DNA of 64,000 nucleotides, from the NCBI GenBank assembly GCA_027924585.1, contig BSBM01000007.1, positions 13,173,501 to 13,237,500 of the forward strand, in the 5' to 3' direction. The translations under genes and the position numbers were made by a program. The notes below the pieces were generated by a model that was given only the letters and a program-made list of their open reading frames with translations, did no database searches and was not told the DNA's origin. Within the stretch, counting starts at the first letter, position 1; each line of letters opens with the position of its first letter. Below, piece after piece: positions 46,261-57,064 of the stretch. This DNA is from Larix kaempferi (taxonomy: Eukaryota > Streptophyta > Pinopsida > Pinales > Pinaceae).

Positions 46261-47309
46261 TTCTTGGGCTCACTGTGTGAAATTTCTGCCAAATTTTTTT
46301 TCGCATCTGTTGCAGGTTCGGATTTGGAAATAATCCCTATCCACTTAACTGTGAGAAGTACTTGGGCATAAGCCCTAAAACTCATTGTGAGGAGTACCAC
46401 AGGAACCCTGAAGTAGCTGGCCCATTGAGAGGACCTACAAGTGAAAATGGCAACGACCCCTAGCTGATTGACTAGTTCCCACCCGTGAGGTAAACCAATA
46501 GATGTCGTTTGTGGCAAAGAGGTTATCAGTTTTACCTGAGCCGTGGAGTGAGGGGTACTACCCCAATACGCAAGCCGTCAGACATCATTGGTGGCCGAGT
46601 GAAACCCATGAACTGTTAGGAAGCTACACATACCTGGGGTCCATATCTATTTTCAGTTGAACTGTTATCGATCACTGCTGCGTCGTTTCAGATCCAACCG
46701 TTTAGATCCATTCTAAAATCCATTCCAGATCCAGCCATTTTCAATCCATTCAGCGTCGTTTCAAATCCCTCTATCTCTGCTCACTTCTAGGTCGTTGCAG
46801 ATTTATCTGTTCCAGATCCCTTCCGAGCCGTAGCCGCTCCAGTCTGATAAAAAAAAAAAAAGTATAAAATTTAGTTTTTTCTCCATATATCCCTTGTTTT
46901 CACTCTATTTCCCTTGAAATTTTCAGGGAACCCCTGTCATCCCATTCTGCATATTTCATTCCTGAGGACCCTATCCCCAATTCCCCTTCCCAAAGCCCGA
47001 AATCCCACATTTGTCTATTTTTAGGGTTTTCCATAACTTCCTCAGATTTCACCCAATCACCTTCAAATTTTACCACAGAATTCCTTTCTGAATTCTGCTT
47101 CTTTGTCCCCCTCTGCCAAATTTTTCCATTCTTTCACCCCGCTTCTGAAATCCTCATTTTTGCTTCCCTGTCTATTCGACAGTGTCCAAAACCTAGTCAA
47201 ACCCCAATTACCCTTCAGATTTTTTCCCAAGTCCAGATTTTCCTTTACTGAAGCAGTTTCTATTTTTGTTTTCCTACCCAGTCAACCAAAAAAAAAAAAA
47301 CTCCTGGTT
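46261..47309 (+). other. Leader of element G
   Basis: About 1 kb with no conserved frame. A pyrimidine-rich stretch at 46850-47290 runs up to an A-tract just before the likely gag start at 47310. An open frame begins at 47103, but the protein from there to 47309 is low-complexity Phe/Ser-rich and unlike gag. Confidence 0.7.
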
Positions 47310-48160
47310 ATGGTTGTCACCCGTGCAGGAGAAAAAACCATGGAAGATGCACTTGCAGCCATCCAAGCCAAACTCCAGGATTTGGATGAAAAATTTATCG
47401 GCGTCCATCTTGAACATCCAACTCTGAACAACAAACGGCAGTCTGAGTCTTCGTCAGACAATGGGTTCTCTTCTTCCAGCAATTTCCATGGTCCGAAGCT
47501 TGATTTTCCTCGCTTCAATGGTACGGATCCAACTGGATGGATCTATTGTGTAGAACAATATTTCAGTCTGCATAATACTTTTGATGTCAACAAAGTTCCG
47601 CTTGCATCCTTTCATTTGGAACATGAAGCTCTTCAATGGTACCATTGGTACATCAAGGCTCATGAAGATCCAAAATGGCCAGACTTTTGTCAGCTTCTTT
47701 TACAATGATTTGGTCCTAGTTCTTTTGATGACTTCACAGGAGCCCTCACTAAACTTCGCCAAATTGGCACTGTGAGAGAGTATCAAACCGAATTTGAGAA
47801 ACTAGCCAACCACACTGAAGGATTTTCTAATGACTTTTACTGGAGTTGTTTTATCAGTGGTCTAAAGGATGCCATCCGCTCTGAGTTCAAAATGTTCTGT
47901 CCCAACACAATGATGGAAGCCCTAGGGTTGGCTAAGTTGGCAGAAGACAAGATTGCAGCCCAACAACACTCCAAGCCCACTTTTGTTCCCTTCCGAAATA
48001 TGGGTACTCAATGACCACCTATACCGCAGGATCCTAGACCAACTCCTATCAAGCGTTTGTCTGAAACAGAGATGCAAGCACGCAGAGAAAAGGGGATTTG
48101 CTATAATTGTGATGAGAAATTCACTTGGGGACATAGATGTGTTCAGCAAAATCTCTATCT
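47310..48160 (+). pseudogene. gag: gag of element G
   Basis: Start chosen at Met 47310 (MVVTRAGEKTMEDAL), after which the sequence is gag-like: coiled N-terminus, LDFPRFNGTDPTGWIYCVEQYF, EALQWYHWY, PDFCQLLLQ, REYQTEFEKLANH, FISGLKDAIRSE and a zinc knuckle of the form CYNCDEKFTWGHRC. In-frame TGA at 47706 and 48012. The first lies where a conserved Arg is expected before FGPSSFDD. Confidence 0.87.
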
Positions 48161-50156
48161 CTTGGATCTGGATTCTCCGCCTGCCTCTGAAATTGGTGAC
48201 GAAGATCCAAAAACAATGGATGCTCCGGTTGACATTCAGGAACCGCCTATTGACCCTCCGTCTCAAGATGACCAGCCAGAGATATCTCTCCATGCTTTAG
48301 CGGGAATCACCACCCCCCAAACAATGCGGGTCAGGGGTTACTTCAAGAAGCTTCCTCTTACAATACTCATTGATTCTGGTAGCACTCATAATTTCATTGA
48401 CCCTCGAATCGCCAAACAAGCTGATTGTTTTGTCCATCCTTGCTCCAACTTTGAAGGCATGGTTGCCAATGGGGGCACCTTACCTTGCAAAGGGAAGTGT
48501 CAAAATGTGTGTATCTCTATGGGAGATTATACCTTGTGCTCTAACATGTTTTCCTTGACCTTCAGCAAATGTGATGTGGTTTTGGGCACTCAATGGCTAC
48601 GCACACTTGGCCCTATCTTATGGGATTTTGCTAAACTTTGGATGCAGTTTTCCCTCAATGGAAAAAAACACACATTGACAGGATTACAACCAGATTCTCT
48701 CAGCATCATCAGTTCATATCACATGGAAAAACTCCTCAAGAAGAATTCACATGCTGTCATCGCTCAGATCCATTCCATTCAGATGCAACCATTAGCGGTC
48801 TCCACTACTCCTTTGGATCTACAACAAATTCTGGATCGATATACAGGTGTCTTTGCTGAACCAATGGGATTGACACCTTCCAGGCCAGAAGACCATCATA
48901 TTCAGCTCCTTCCTGGCAGCGTTCCTCCCAACATCAGGCCCTATCGCTACCCATTTCACCAAAAAATGGAGATTGAAATGCTCGTTCGGGACTTATTGAA
49001 GTAAGGTATTATTCGCCCAAGCACTAGTTCCTTTTCTTCTCTAGTTCTTCTTGTTCGCAAAAAATATGGGTCATGGCGCCTCTGCATTGACTTCCAAGCA
49101 CTTAATCACCTCACCATCAAGGATAAGTTTCCAATTCCTGTTGTTGATGAGCTTCATGGGGCTCACTTTTTCTCCAAGTTGGATCTTCGTTCTGGGTATC
49201 ATCAAATTCGGGTTCATGAGGATGACATCCCTAAAACAGCTTTCTACACACATGATGGCCATTATGAGTTTTTGGTCATGCCCTTTGGCCTCACTAATGC
49301 TCCTTCCACATTCCAAGCCTTAATGAATAAAACATTTTGACCCTACTTGCGGAAATTCATTCTGGTATTCTTTGATGATATCCTCATCTACAGTAAAACA
49401 TGGGATGAACATCTCCAGCATCTGGAACTTGTCATGCAACTTTTCTCTGACCATCATCTCCATGCCAAGCAGTCTAAATGTGTTTTTGGACAGAAGGAAG
49501 TTGAGTATCTCGGGCACATTATCTCAGCACAAGGGGTTCACGTGGATCCTGCCAAAATCGATGCCATGAACAATTGGTCGCATCCTCAGACACTCAAGAG
49601 CCTTCATGGTTTTTTGGGGTTGACTGGATACTACCGCAAGTTTGTCAAGGATTATGGGAAGATTGCAGCTCCATTAACTGCTCTATTGAAAAAGGATTCT
49701 TTTACATGGACACATGCTGCTCAGTGTGCATTTGACAAACTAAAACAAGCTATGTGTACTACACTTGTTCTAGCTATGCCCGATTTTTCCAAGCCCTTCA
49801 CTATTGAGAGTGATTCTTGCGGCAATGGACTTGGTGTTGTTCTCCTTCAAGATGAACACCCCATTGCATTCACCAGCAAAGCCCTTTCAGGTAAGAATTT
49901 AGCTGCCTCTACCTATGAGAAGGAAATGATGGCTATTTTGCATGCAGTACAGAAGTGGCGACCATACCTATTAGGGAATCATTTCTACATCAAGACTAAT
50001 CACTAGAGTCTGAAATATTTCTTGGAACAGCGTGTCTCCTCCCCAACACAACAGAAATGGGTTAGCAAACTCATGGGTTATGACTATGAGATCACTTACA
50101 AGAAGGGTAAAGACAATATTGTGGTAGATTCTCTTTCTCGCACATTTGATGCCTAA
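48161..50156 (+). pseudogene. pol: Protease, RT and RNase H of element G
   Basis: Protease with TILIDSGSTHNFIDPRIA (48357-48416) and [53 protein letters not shown] in a frame continuous with gag, [31 protein letters not shown], catalytic LVFFDDILIYSK, VEYLGHIIS, GLTGYYRKFV. RNase H: FTIESDSCGNGLGVVLLQ, KEMMAILHAVQKWRPYLLG. Stops at 49002 (TAA), 49338 (TGA), 50004 (TAG, at the Gln of H-QSLKY) and 50154 (TAA). All lie in one frame and none needs an indel. Confidence 0.9.
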
Positions 50157-51440
50157 GGTTCTCTTTCAACTATTTCTATGCCTGTTCCAAATTGGTTGCA
50201 ATCTGTTCAACAAGGTTATGTCAATGACTCTTCCTTATCTCAAATCATCCAACGCTTGACCAACAACCCTTCTATTGTACCACATTACTCTTGGGATGGT
50301 GCTTCTCTGAGATACAAGGGTCGTCTGGTGCTTCCCCAGAGCACAGATCCTCAACAGGTTGTCTTCTATGAACTCCATCCTTCTCCATCGGCAGGGCACT
50401 CTGGGTTCCTCAAAACGTATGAACGGGCACGGTGTAACTTCTTTTGGCAGGGCATGAAAAGGAAAATTCAACAGATGGTGGCCGAATGTGATACCTGCCA
50501 CCGCAATAAGGGTGAAACAACACTCCTTCCAGGATTGCTCGAACCCTTTCCCATACCTACACAGATTTGGATAGATATTTCTATGGATTTCATAGAAGGG
50601 ATCCCTAAATATGGTGGGAAGACAATGATTCTCGTTGTGGTTGATCGCCTCTCCAAATATAGTCATTTTTGTGCTCTCAGCCATCCCTATACAGCCTCCT
50701 CAGTCGCTCAAATTTTCCTAGACCAGATCTTTCATCTTCATGGCATCCCTTCTTCCATTGTCTCGGATGGTGATGCGACTTTCACCAGTCATTTTTGGAT
50801 AGAACTATTTCACCACACTGGCACCAAACTGAAGATGAGTTCAGGGTATCACCCACAAATAGATGGTCAGAATGAAATGATCAATAAATGCTTGGAAACT
50901 TATCTTCATTGCTTCACCTCTGAACAATAACATCAGTGGGAAAAGTGGCTCCCTCTCGTTGAATAGTGGTACAATACCTCTTACCACACTGCCTCTAAAA
51001 TGACCCCATATGAAGCAGTCTATGGTCAGGCACCTCCAGTTCTTCTTCCATACACCCCAACAGTTCACCAGTTCAGGAAGTTGACATGGTCCTTCGAAAC
51101 CACGATCAGATTCTTCACATTTTGCGGGACAATCTTCACATGGCAAGAAATCGCATGAAATAACAAGCTGATCAGCACCATTCTGAGCACACTTTTGAAG
51201 TAGGTGATATGGTTTTTATTCGTCTTCAGCCGTACAAGCAATCCTCCCTGAAACTCAAAGGGCGTCATAAGCTCGCTCCAAATTTCTATGGGCCATATCG
51301 GATTCTTCAGAAGATTGGGTCTGTTGCTTATAAATTGGAACTTCCTCCTTCTTCCCGCATTCATCCAGTCTTTCATGTCTCTTGTCTGAAGAAAGTTATT
51401 GGCACCAACATCAGTGGACAAACGATTTTACCCGAACTGG
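50157..51440 (+). pseudogene. pol: Integrase of element G
   Basis: Zinc domain HPSPSAGHSGFLKTYERA with CDTCHRNKGE; core Asp in SMDFIEGIPK, Asp in IVSDGDATFTSHFW and Glu in DGQNEMIN. Stops at 50928 (TAA) and 50964 (TAG, a Trp codon in relatives), then a frameshift between 51040 and 51200. The C-terminal domain reads GDMVFIRLQPYKQSSLK, KLAPNFYGPYRIL and HPVFHVSCLKK. Confidence 0.88.
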
Positions 51441-51459
51441 ATAATGAAGGATCCATCCT

Positions 51460-51616
51460 TTTGGAGCCGGAGGCCATCCTCAATCGACGCACTCGTCAGC
51501 TTCGCTCTCGCTCTATCACAGAGGTCTTAATTCAGTGGCACGGCATGCAACCAGAGGATGCTACATGGGAACCACTCCTTAAGATTCAACAACAATTTCC
51601 ACATCTAAAGATTTGA
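51460..51616 (+). CDS. pol: Chromodomain of element G
   Basis: Open frame continuing from integrase: AILNRRTRQLRSRSITE, VLIQWHGMQPEDATWEPL and a short tail ending at 51616. Aromatic Trp residues of VLIQWHG and ATWEP are the core chromodomain positions. Chromodomains at the integrase end are thought to steer insertion. Confidence 0.88.
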
Positions 51617-51645
51617 GGACAAAGCTTTTTTTAAGGGGGAGGGGA

Positions 51646-52006
51646 TGTTAGGAACCCATGTCTTTAATTTGTTAGTATATTGTTGTTGGACACATATGCT
51701 TTGTAAGTCGTCCCGTAGTATTTGTTGATCAATAGTTTGTGTTATTGTTGTTGGCGCATATACTTTGTAAGTCGCCCGTAGTATTGTTGATCCATAGTTT
51801 GTAGTGGCCCATGGCTTTGACCCATAGTATTGGCGCCTAGACTTAGTATATAAGTGTGTGTTGAGACCTATGAAGGCACCGTGAAGTTATTTGTATTGAG
51901 GTTGCCCCCTCGAAGTGGCCTGTGATCAATATAAAAGTGATTCTGAGTTCTGTCATTTCTGCTATTTTGCATATTCTTATTAATTAATTGTTGCAGGTGC
52001 TTCACA
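51646..52006 (+). repeat. 3' LTR of element G (361 bp)
   Basis: Partner of 45869-46243. It lacks 14 bp present in the 5' LTR (GCTCATAGGAGGTT region). Confidence 0.92.
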
Positions 52007-52011
52007 GGAAA

Positions 52012-53108
52012 ATCTTTGTCTAACGGAATATGTCTGGTTTAATGAGAATATGAAATTTTGAGCTCAGTAAATTTCTTGATTCCTAATTACAGGGTCACTT
52101 CATCCATTACAAGCTTTTCAAAATTCCAAAAATGTGGTCCGGAATAGTGCTTTTTGGCCTTCTTGCACACCCTAACTCCACATCCTTTGGAGTTTGGCTC
52201 CAAGCTTCAAAACTTAACACCGTGCCTTCTCCATGACTACTCCATATCATTTTCAGCTCGATCCGACCTTCTGTCAAGCATCAAGACACTGATTTATAAA
52301 ATCCATTAATCCCAAATTTATGCCAAATTGGAGCATAATGGGCTTGGGATCCTCACTGGTTCATTCATGGCTTCCGTTAATGACCTCAGAACGCCACTGA
52401 CCACATCTAATTCTGATCCTGCATGCTCCTGTAATCCAAAAATCAATTTTTGGGCTCTATACTTATTTCTTTTTTGTACCTAAACCCGAAACCCGAAATT
52501 CGAAATTGTGAGTTTGAAATTGCGGAAATCCAAAACGCAATCTTTCAAAAATTTGTGTTCCCGCAACCTGACCCCCAAAACCCGAAATCCCGAAATTCTG
52601 AGTTCGGAATTGCGAAAATTCCAAAACGCAATTTTAAAAAATCGATGTTCCCGCAACCCGCAACCTGAAACCCGAATTCCTAAAATTGCCGGTTCGGAAT
52701 TGCGGCAATCCCAAAATGCAATTTTCAAAAATTTACGTTCCCGCAACCCAAAATCCTGAAATTGCGGGTTCGGAATTGTTGAAATCCCAAAACGCAATTT
52801 TCAAAAATTTGCGTTCCCGCAACCCGAAATCCCGAAATCCGCAACTATAGAAACACCTTCATTCCTGCAACTTGTGGGGTTCATATCTCCTTCATCTATT
52901 AGCCAAATGAGACGAGTCTGGTACCGTTGGAAATCTATTGTAGATATGTATGCACTTGTGTGGTCCTCTGCCCCATCTGAGAACTCTGATCCTGCCATTT
53001 TTTCCATTCCAAAATGACTCCCCAACTTCACCAATACCACGTTAAAAACATTATGTTAATTGTCTGCAAACTCAGAGTTTGGCCCAAGCAGCCCCAGTGC
53101 TGCAACAT
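52012..53108 (-). other. Leader of element E with tandem repeat
   Basis: With 45177-45863 this forms the leader between E's primer site and gag, split by G. No conserved frame. Contains the repeat at 52480-52850. Confidence 0.75.
52480..52850 (+). repeat. Tandem repeat of 75 to 90 bp in the leader of E
   Basis: Four units starting near 52502, 52591, 52681 and 52757, each with AAATTG-GGTTCGGAATTGCG, CCCAAAACGCAATTTTCAAA and GTTCCCGCAACCCGAAA. The frames on both strands (PKTRNPEILSSELRKFQ type) are translations of this repeat, not genes. Confidence 0.85.
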
Positions 53109-53122
53109 GGGTTCTGATACCA
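53109..53122 (-). promoter_or_regulatory. Primer binding site of element E
   Basis: On -, TGGTATCAGAACCC three bases after the LTR end (GAG spacer). The site resembles initiator tRNA-Met usage with one change. Confidence 0.85.
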
Positions 53123-53125
53123 CTC

Positions 53126-54759
53126 TGTTACGTCTCCTCCCATCATCTCAAACCACAGAGGGAACATGAATGACATTCCAGGGCTTATTTGGTAAACTCG
53201 GCCCTATACATTACTAATAAAATTCATAATAAATAAAAACTTTTGTGTGCAAATACATACTCAATATAAACACAGCGGAATTAAATCATATTTGCACACA
53301 CAAAATTGTAATGCATCAACATATCTATCACAAGGGGATGATGATTCAACATGCATAGAATCAATCCCCTTCACATGCCATGCACAAACTTCATATCCAT
53401 TCCATTAACATGAATAATCATCATTCAGAATTAACACATTGCAGAACACATAATGCATATAATTTAAACACAGAGAACACTTATCTTTGAGAGGAAGTTT
53501 TCCAAACAACTAGCTATGTGAGAGCAACGTTCCACCCAACCATAGATTTCTGTCCATCCTATATTCTTTCAGCTGAGAGATCACCCTCGAGCTGGATTGT
53601 GTATCCACTAAGGAGGAACTAGATGGGCTCACTCACAGCCATGGTTTCACTCAACAACTATGCTAAGCCAACACACAATTGGTTTTATCAAGCATACAAA
53701 GGACAAAGGAGGAAGATGCTAAGCTAGTGAGCTCAACCACAGAGCTACAGGCATCTCAAATGAACTCAACAGTCATGGCACCCACAATACCTACCACACC
53801 CAACATAAGGAAGGTCCTCTTCTCTGTTGCACAGTAATTTAGGCGTCCCTCCCCTCCAGTTCTCTTCAGGGTGGGCATAGAAAGGTCCAGCTACTAATTC
53901 CTTGATATTATAGTCTTCATTGGGTTTATCAAGCAACCCCAACCTCTGCTCAGTCATTCACACTTGGATTTCTCACAATTTTGTCATCCAAATAACCCAA
54001 TCCCGTCACTAGTTTTCTAGGCTATAAAAACTGGGTTTTCCAATGGATTTCGAAGTATCTAATACTCTCAATTTTTCCCCAAGGTTCATATATATGGATC
54101 CTCCATTGGATTTCACTATCAATACCAAATTCTGGGTGTTTATGGCTCTTCAAAATGTGGGTTCTTGCAAAGTTGTGATTTCTCGTTTTCCTCATTGTTG
54201 GGAATTTGTAATGGATGAAAAATGATGTTGGGGGGTATTCCACAATGGAATGGGAATGAGGAATAAGTAACTCCCATGAGGTAGGGTGACTTTTGGTACA
54301 AGAAAAATAGATCCCATACCTGCCATACGAATTTCTGGGCTTCCCATGCTCCATTGAAGACATGGACTGAATTCTTCAACAACTTCCTTACAACAGAATT
54401 AAATGTCAGCAAGGAAAATCAAATGGGTTCTCACATTGACATTTGGCAGCATAAAGTTCATCCCCACAACCCCCTCACCACTCCCTAGTGGAATACACAT
54501 GGCCCCTTCTCATTCGTTGCTTCCATAGCCATTTTTGGTATTTTATTGAAATATTAATATTTACATCATTTACAATATTCCATGGCTTAATAGCTCATGG
54601 GTAATAAAATATCAAATACTTGTTCATTTTAAATAAAATCCCAACATACAATAGTAGGGCCTTGGCCTTGAGCTCCATGCTAGGGAAACATACATCGCAT
54701 GTATACAATATTTACATTAAAAGCCAATATTTCATAAGGGTTAAAATTGGGGTATTACA
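53126..54759 (-). repeat. 5' LTR of element E (1634 bp)
   Basis: On - TGTAATACCCC to GGAGACGTAACA. Same length as the 3' LTR. The TSD TTACA follows at 54760-54764. Confidence 0.92.
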
Positions 54760-54764
54760 TTACA

Positions 54765-54984
54765 GCAACAGAGACTCAGAGGGAGTCAAAGTCAGAGTGC
54801 AGTGGCAGAGTCAACAATGGTTGACAAGTGGGCTTCTTCTGAAGCCACACATATGGATATTGATCAGATTCCTTCAGGTCAGAAAGTAGTGTCAGGAAGA
54901 TCAGTTAGATCAATGGCAGCAACAGCAGACTTGATGGATCCAGGCATCAGTTTCAGGACATCCCTCGTTAAGAGGGAGTGTTAG
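54765..54984 (+). pseudogene. C-terminal end of element D's ORF
   Basis: Continuation past E of the frame ending at 6861: QQQRLRGSQSQSAVAEST, then DLMDPGISFRTSLVKREC, with the stop inside the first bases of the 3' LTR. TTAAGAGGGAG (54968-54978) is also the purine tract. No domain recognised. Confidence 0.6.
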
Positions 54985-56230
54985 ATTATGGTAACTTCGG
55001 GATGTCCTCCATGGTTCAGATGCCTTATATGGAGGTACATTAGCTGCATAGGTATAAGGATGGAGTAGAGGCACTCTACTCAGTGGCATGAGTCCAGTGG
55101 GGGCTGCATGCGGAGCTTCAGGGGAGATTGACCTTTGCATGCATGAGTTTTGCATGGCCTGTCAGCATTTAGTGACTGCATGCAAAAGTGACATTTTCCA
55201 TGCATGCATGAAAAAGTGAATTTTTGCATGCATGCATGAAAAAGTGACTTTTTGCATGCACCAGGAATTAGGGTTTTGGAAAACCTAATTCATCAGTGAG
55301 ATTATTTATAGAGGCAGGGGGTCCCTAGATGAGGTTACTCAGTTGCATTGTCGGAGAGAGATACTGCTAGAGTGAGGAGGGTGTAGCTTCACATGTGGGG
55401 TGACTTTCTGAGATAGAGAGGAGTTGTTGCAGGAGCTAGGAAGGTCAGATCTGAGCTAGATCAGTGACCTTCAGTTCCAGAGAGGCTAGATACCCATTAC
55501 TGTGAGCTGAGAGAGCTGAGTAGTGTGATTACTGTGGAGATTGGAGGAGGATGAGTTCTCTTGGAGGAGGATGTTTTTCCTGAGGGAGGATAAGCTTGTT
55601 GTGAGCTGGATTGACCGATTCGGAGTCTATGACTTCCAGGATAGCCTTGCCTCAGTATTCGAGGAAGGTTAGGCACAATCGGAGCTCAGATCTGTTGAGA
55701 TCCGGACCAGTATGAGAATTTGACATCCAAAGGGGAGGGAGCACTTGTGCATGTAGAGGAGGTTGATTTCATTAGTGGGAAGTCTTCAGAGCGAGCATAT
55801 TAGAGCAGAGAGATCTAGAGAGGGTAGATCAATCAGAGGCACCGTTAGAGCACTCAGATCTAGTTTGGCAGTTAGGGATTACTTCTTCAATGCATGCATC
55901 AGCTGGATGCATGCAAATTTGAGGTCTGTCCTTTTTCAGAGGGATTGAGTTATCGACTGAGGTAATCCTATATTGTACTATCATTTATATATCTATATGC
56001 TCTAGGATCAAGAGATAAGATAGCCCCCTAATTAGACGGTTTTTCTCAAAAGGGTTCCAGGGTACATCTGTTGTTTATGTGGTTGATTGCATTTATATTT
56101 CAATTGGTAAATGCATATCTAGTTGTTTGAGTTTATGTTTGTATGAGTATTTACTTACATTAAGACTCATACCACTTGATATCTCCAGGCGATCCAAAGG
56201 GAGTAGTGATCTCTGGATCGAATATTTACA
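54979..56230 (+). repeat. 3' LTR of element D (1252 bp)
   Basis: TGTTAGATTATGG to AATATTTACA. A TATA-like TTTATAGAGG lies at 55305. Upstream of it, 55130-55265 is packed with CATGCATG/TGCATGCA motifs. Downstream, AGATCT and GATCT motifs are frequent. The last 181 bp match 4922-5102. Confidence 0.85.
55130..55265 (+). promoter_or_regulatory. Cluster of RY (CATGCA) motifs in the U3 of D's LTR
   Basis: At least six CATGCA/TGCATG units within 135 bp, several as GCATGCATG, embedded in a short repeat TGCATGAAAAAGTGA(A/C)TTTT. RY motifs are bound by plant B3 factors of the ABI3/FUS3/LEC2 type in seed promoters. The cluster sits 50 to 170 bp upstream of the TATA-like box, a typical enhancer place. 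Regulation is inferred. Confidence 0.55.
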
Positions 56231-57064
56231 AAATTGAGAGTATTAGATACCCTCGAAATCCATTGGAAAACCCAGTTTTTATAGCCCAGAAATCTAGTGA
56301 CAGGATTGAGTCATTTGATTAAAAAAATGTGAGAAATCCAAGTGTGAATGATTGAATAGAGGTTGGGTTTGCTTGATAAACCCAGTGAAGGATGGAATCT
56401 CAGGGAATTAGCAATTGGACCTTTCTATGCCCACCCTGAATAGCACTGGAGGGAAGGGACGCCTGAGGGACTATGCAGCAGAGAAGGGGACCTTCCTTGT
56501 GTTGGGTGAGGTAGGTATTGTGGGTGCCATGACTGTTGAGTTCATTTGATATGCTTGTAGCTATGTGGTTGAGCTCATTGACTTAGCATCCTCCTCATTT
56601 TCTTATTGCATGCTTGATAAACCCAACGGTGTGTTGGCTTGGAATGATTGTGTGAGTGAAACCATGGCTTTGAGTGAGCCTGTTAGTTCAACCTTAGTGG
56701 ATACACAACCAAGCTTGGGGGTGATCTCTCAGCTAAAAGAATATAGGTTGGACAGAGATCTATGGCTGGGTGGAACATTGCTCTCACATATCCAGTTGTT
56801 GGGACAGCTTCATCTCAAATATAAGTGTTCTTTGTGGTTGATTTATGTTAATTCTGTGCTCTGCAATGTTTTAATTAATGACTGTTGTTTATATGTTGAA
56901 TGCATGATGAAACTGTGTGTATATATATAGTTTTTAATTCCGTTGCGTTTGTTGAGTATGAATATGTATACATAAGTTTTTATTTATCCATGAATTTCTT
57001 AGTAAGCCTGGTATGTTTGGTCATGTTCCTCCCTTGCACTAGACTAATGGAAGGGGATGTGACA
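56231..57064 (+). repeat. E2: 3' part of an E-family LTR, opposite orientation to E
   Basis: Matches E's LTR in reverse complement: AAATTGAGAGTATTAGATACC at the left and GGGATGTGACA at the right end, with the ORF-like stretch 56565-56930 inside. It starts where D's LTR ends, so D sits in it; the other half must lie left of the window. No primer site follows its end, so it is a solo LTR or the 3' LTR of an element whose body lies left of the window. Confidence 0.8.

Larger units (their letters stand above)
45869..52006 (+). mobile_element. Element G: Ty3/gypsy chromovirus with short LTRs
   Basis: LTRs 45869-46243 (375 bp) and 51646-52006 (361 bp), exact TSD GGAAA, primer site TGGTATCAGAGC at 46246 and purine tract AAGGGGGAGGGGA at 51633. 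One gag-pol frame from 47310 to 50966 is broken only by stop codons, then a frameshift leads to the integrase end and a chromodomain. Short LTRs, a chromodomain and a Met-type primer site suggest the Reina or a related chromovirus clade. About nine substitutions and one 14 bp gap between LTRs (2 to 3 percent). Inserted in E's leader. Confidence 0.9.
6862..54759 (-). mobile_element. Element E: Ty3/gypsy chromovirus with three insertions
   Basis: Two 1634 bp LTRs (6862-8495 and 53126-54759) bound by exact TTACA repeats, primer binding site on - at 53109-53122 and polypurine tract at 8496 define the element. Its own sequence is about 9.8 kb once C, F and G are removed. Order on -: gag (45176-44847, 38138-37210), protease (37132-36641), RT (36461-35706), RNase H (35705-35190), integrase (35189-35119 then 9834-8720) and a chromodomain (about 8700-8510). 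Frames rejoin across F and, with inferred ancestral TSD ATTCT, across C. Several in-frame stops and an altered RT active site show it is dead. Confidence 0.9.
4922..56230 (+). mobile_element. Element D: short non-autonomous Ty1/copia element, split by E
   Basis: Pieces: 5' LTR tail 4922-5102, interior 5103-6861, then after element E the rest of the interior 54765-54978 and the complete 3' LTR 54979-56230. Removing E with one TTACA copy rejoins one reading frame at the junction (Ser-Trp-Leu-Gln-Gln-Gln). The interior is only about 2 kb and has no integrase or RT, so D would depend on another copia for mobility. The primer binding site TGGTATCAGAGCCC at 5103 and TTAAGAGGGAG before the 3' LTR are typical of copia. 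The surviving LTR overlap differs by roughly 8 percent by eye. Confidence 0.78.

Noticed and set aside
47103-47309. N-terminal extension of G's gag frame
   Set aside because: Low-complexity Phe/Ser/Pro protein in a pyrimidine-rich leader; the Met at 47310 begins the gag-like part.
52450-52797. Repetitive proteins on both strands
   Set aside because: Translations of the tandem repeat in E's leader; no conserved domain and no start context.
56565-56930. 121-codon ORF on +
   Set aside because: Lies wholly inside the E2 LTR fragment and is disrupted in the other E-family LTRs.
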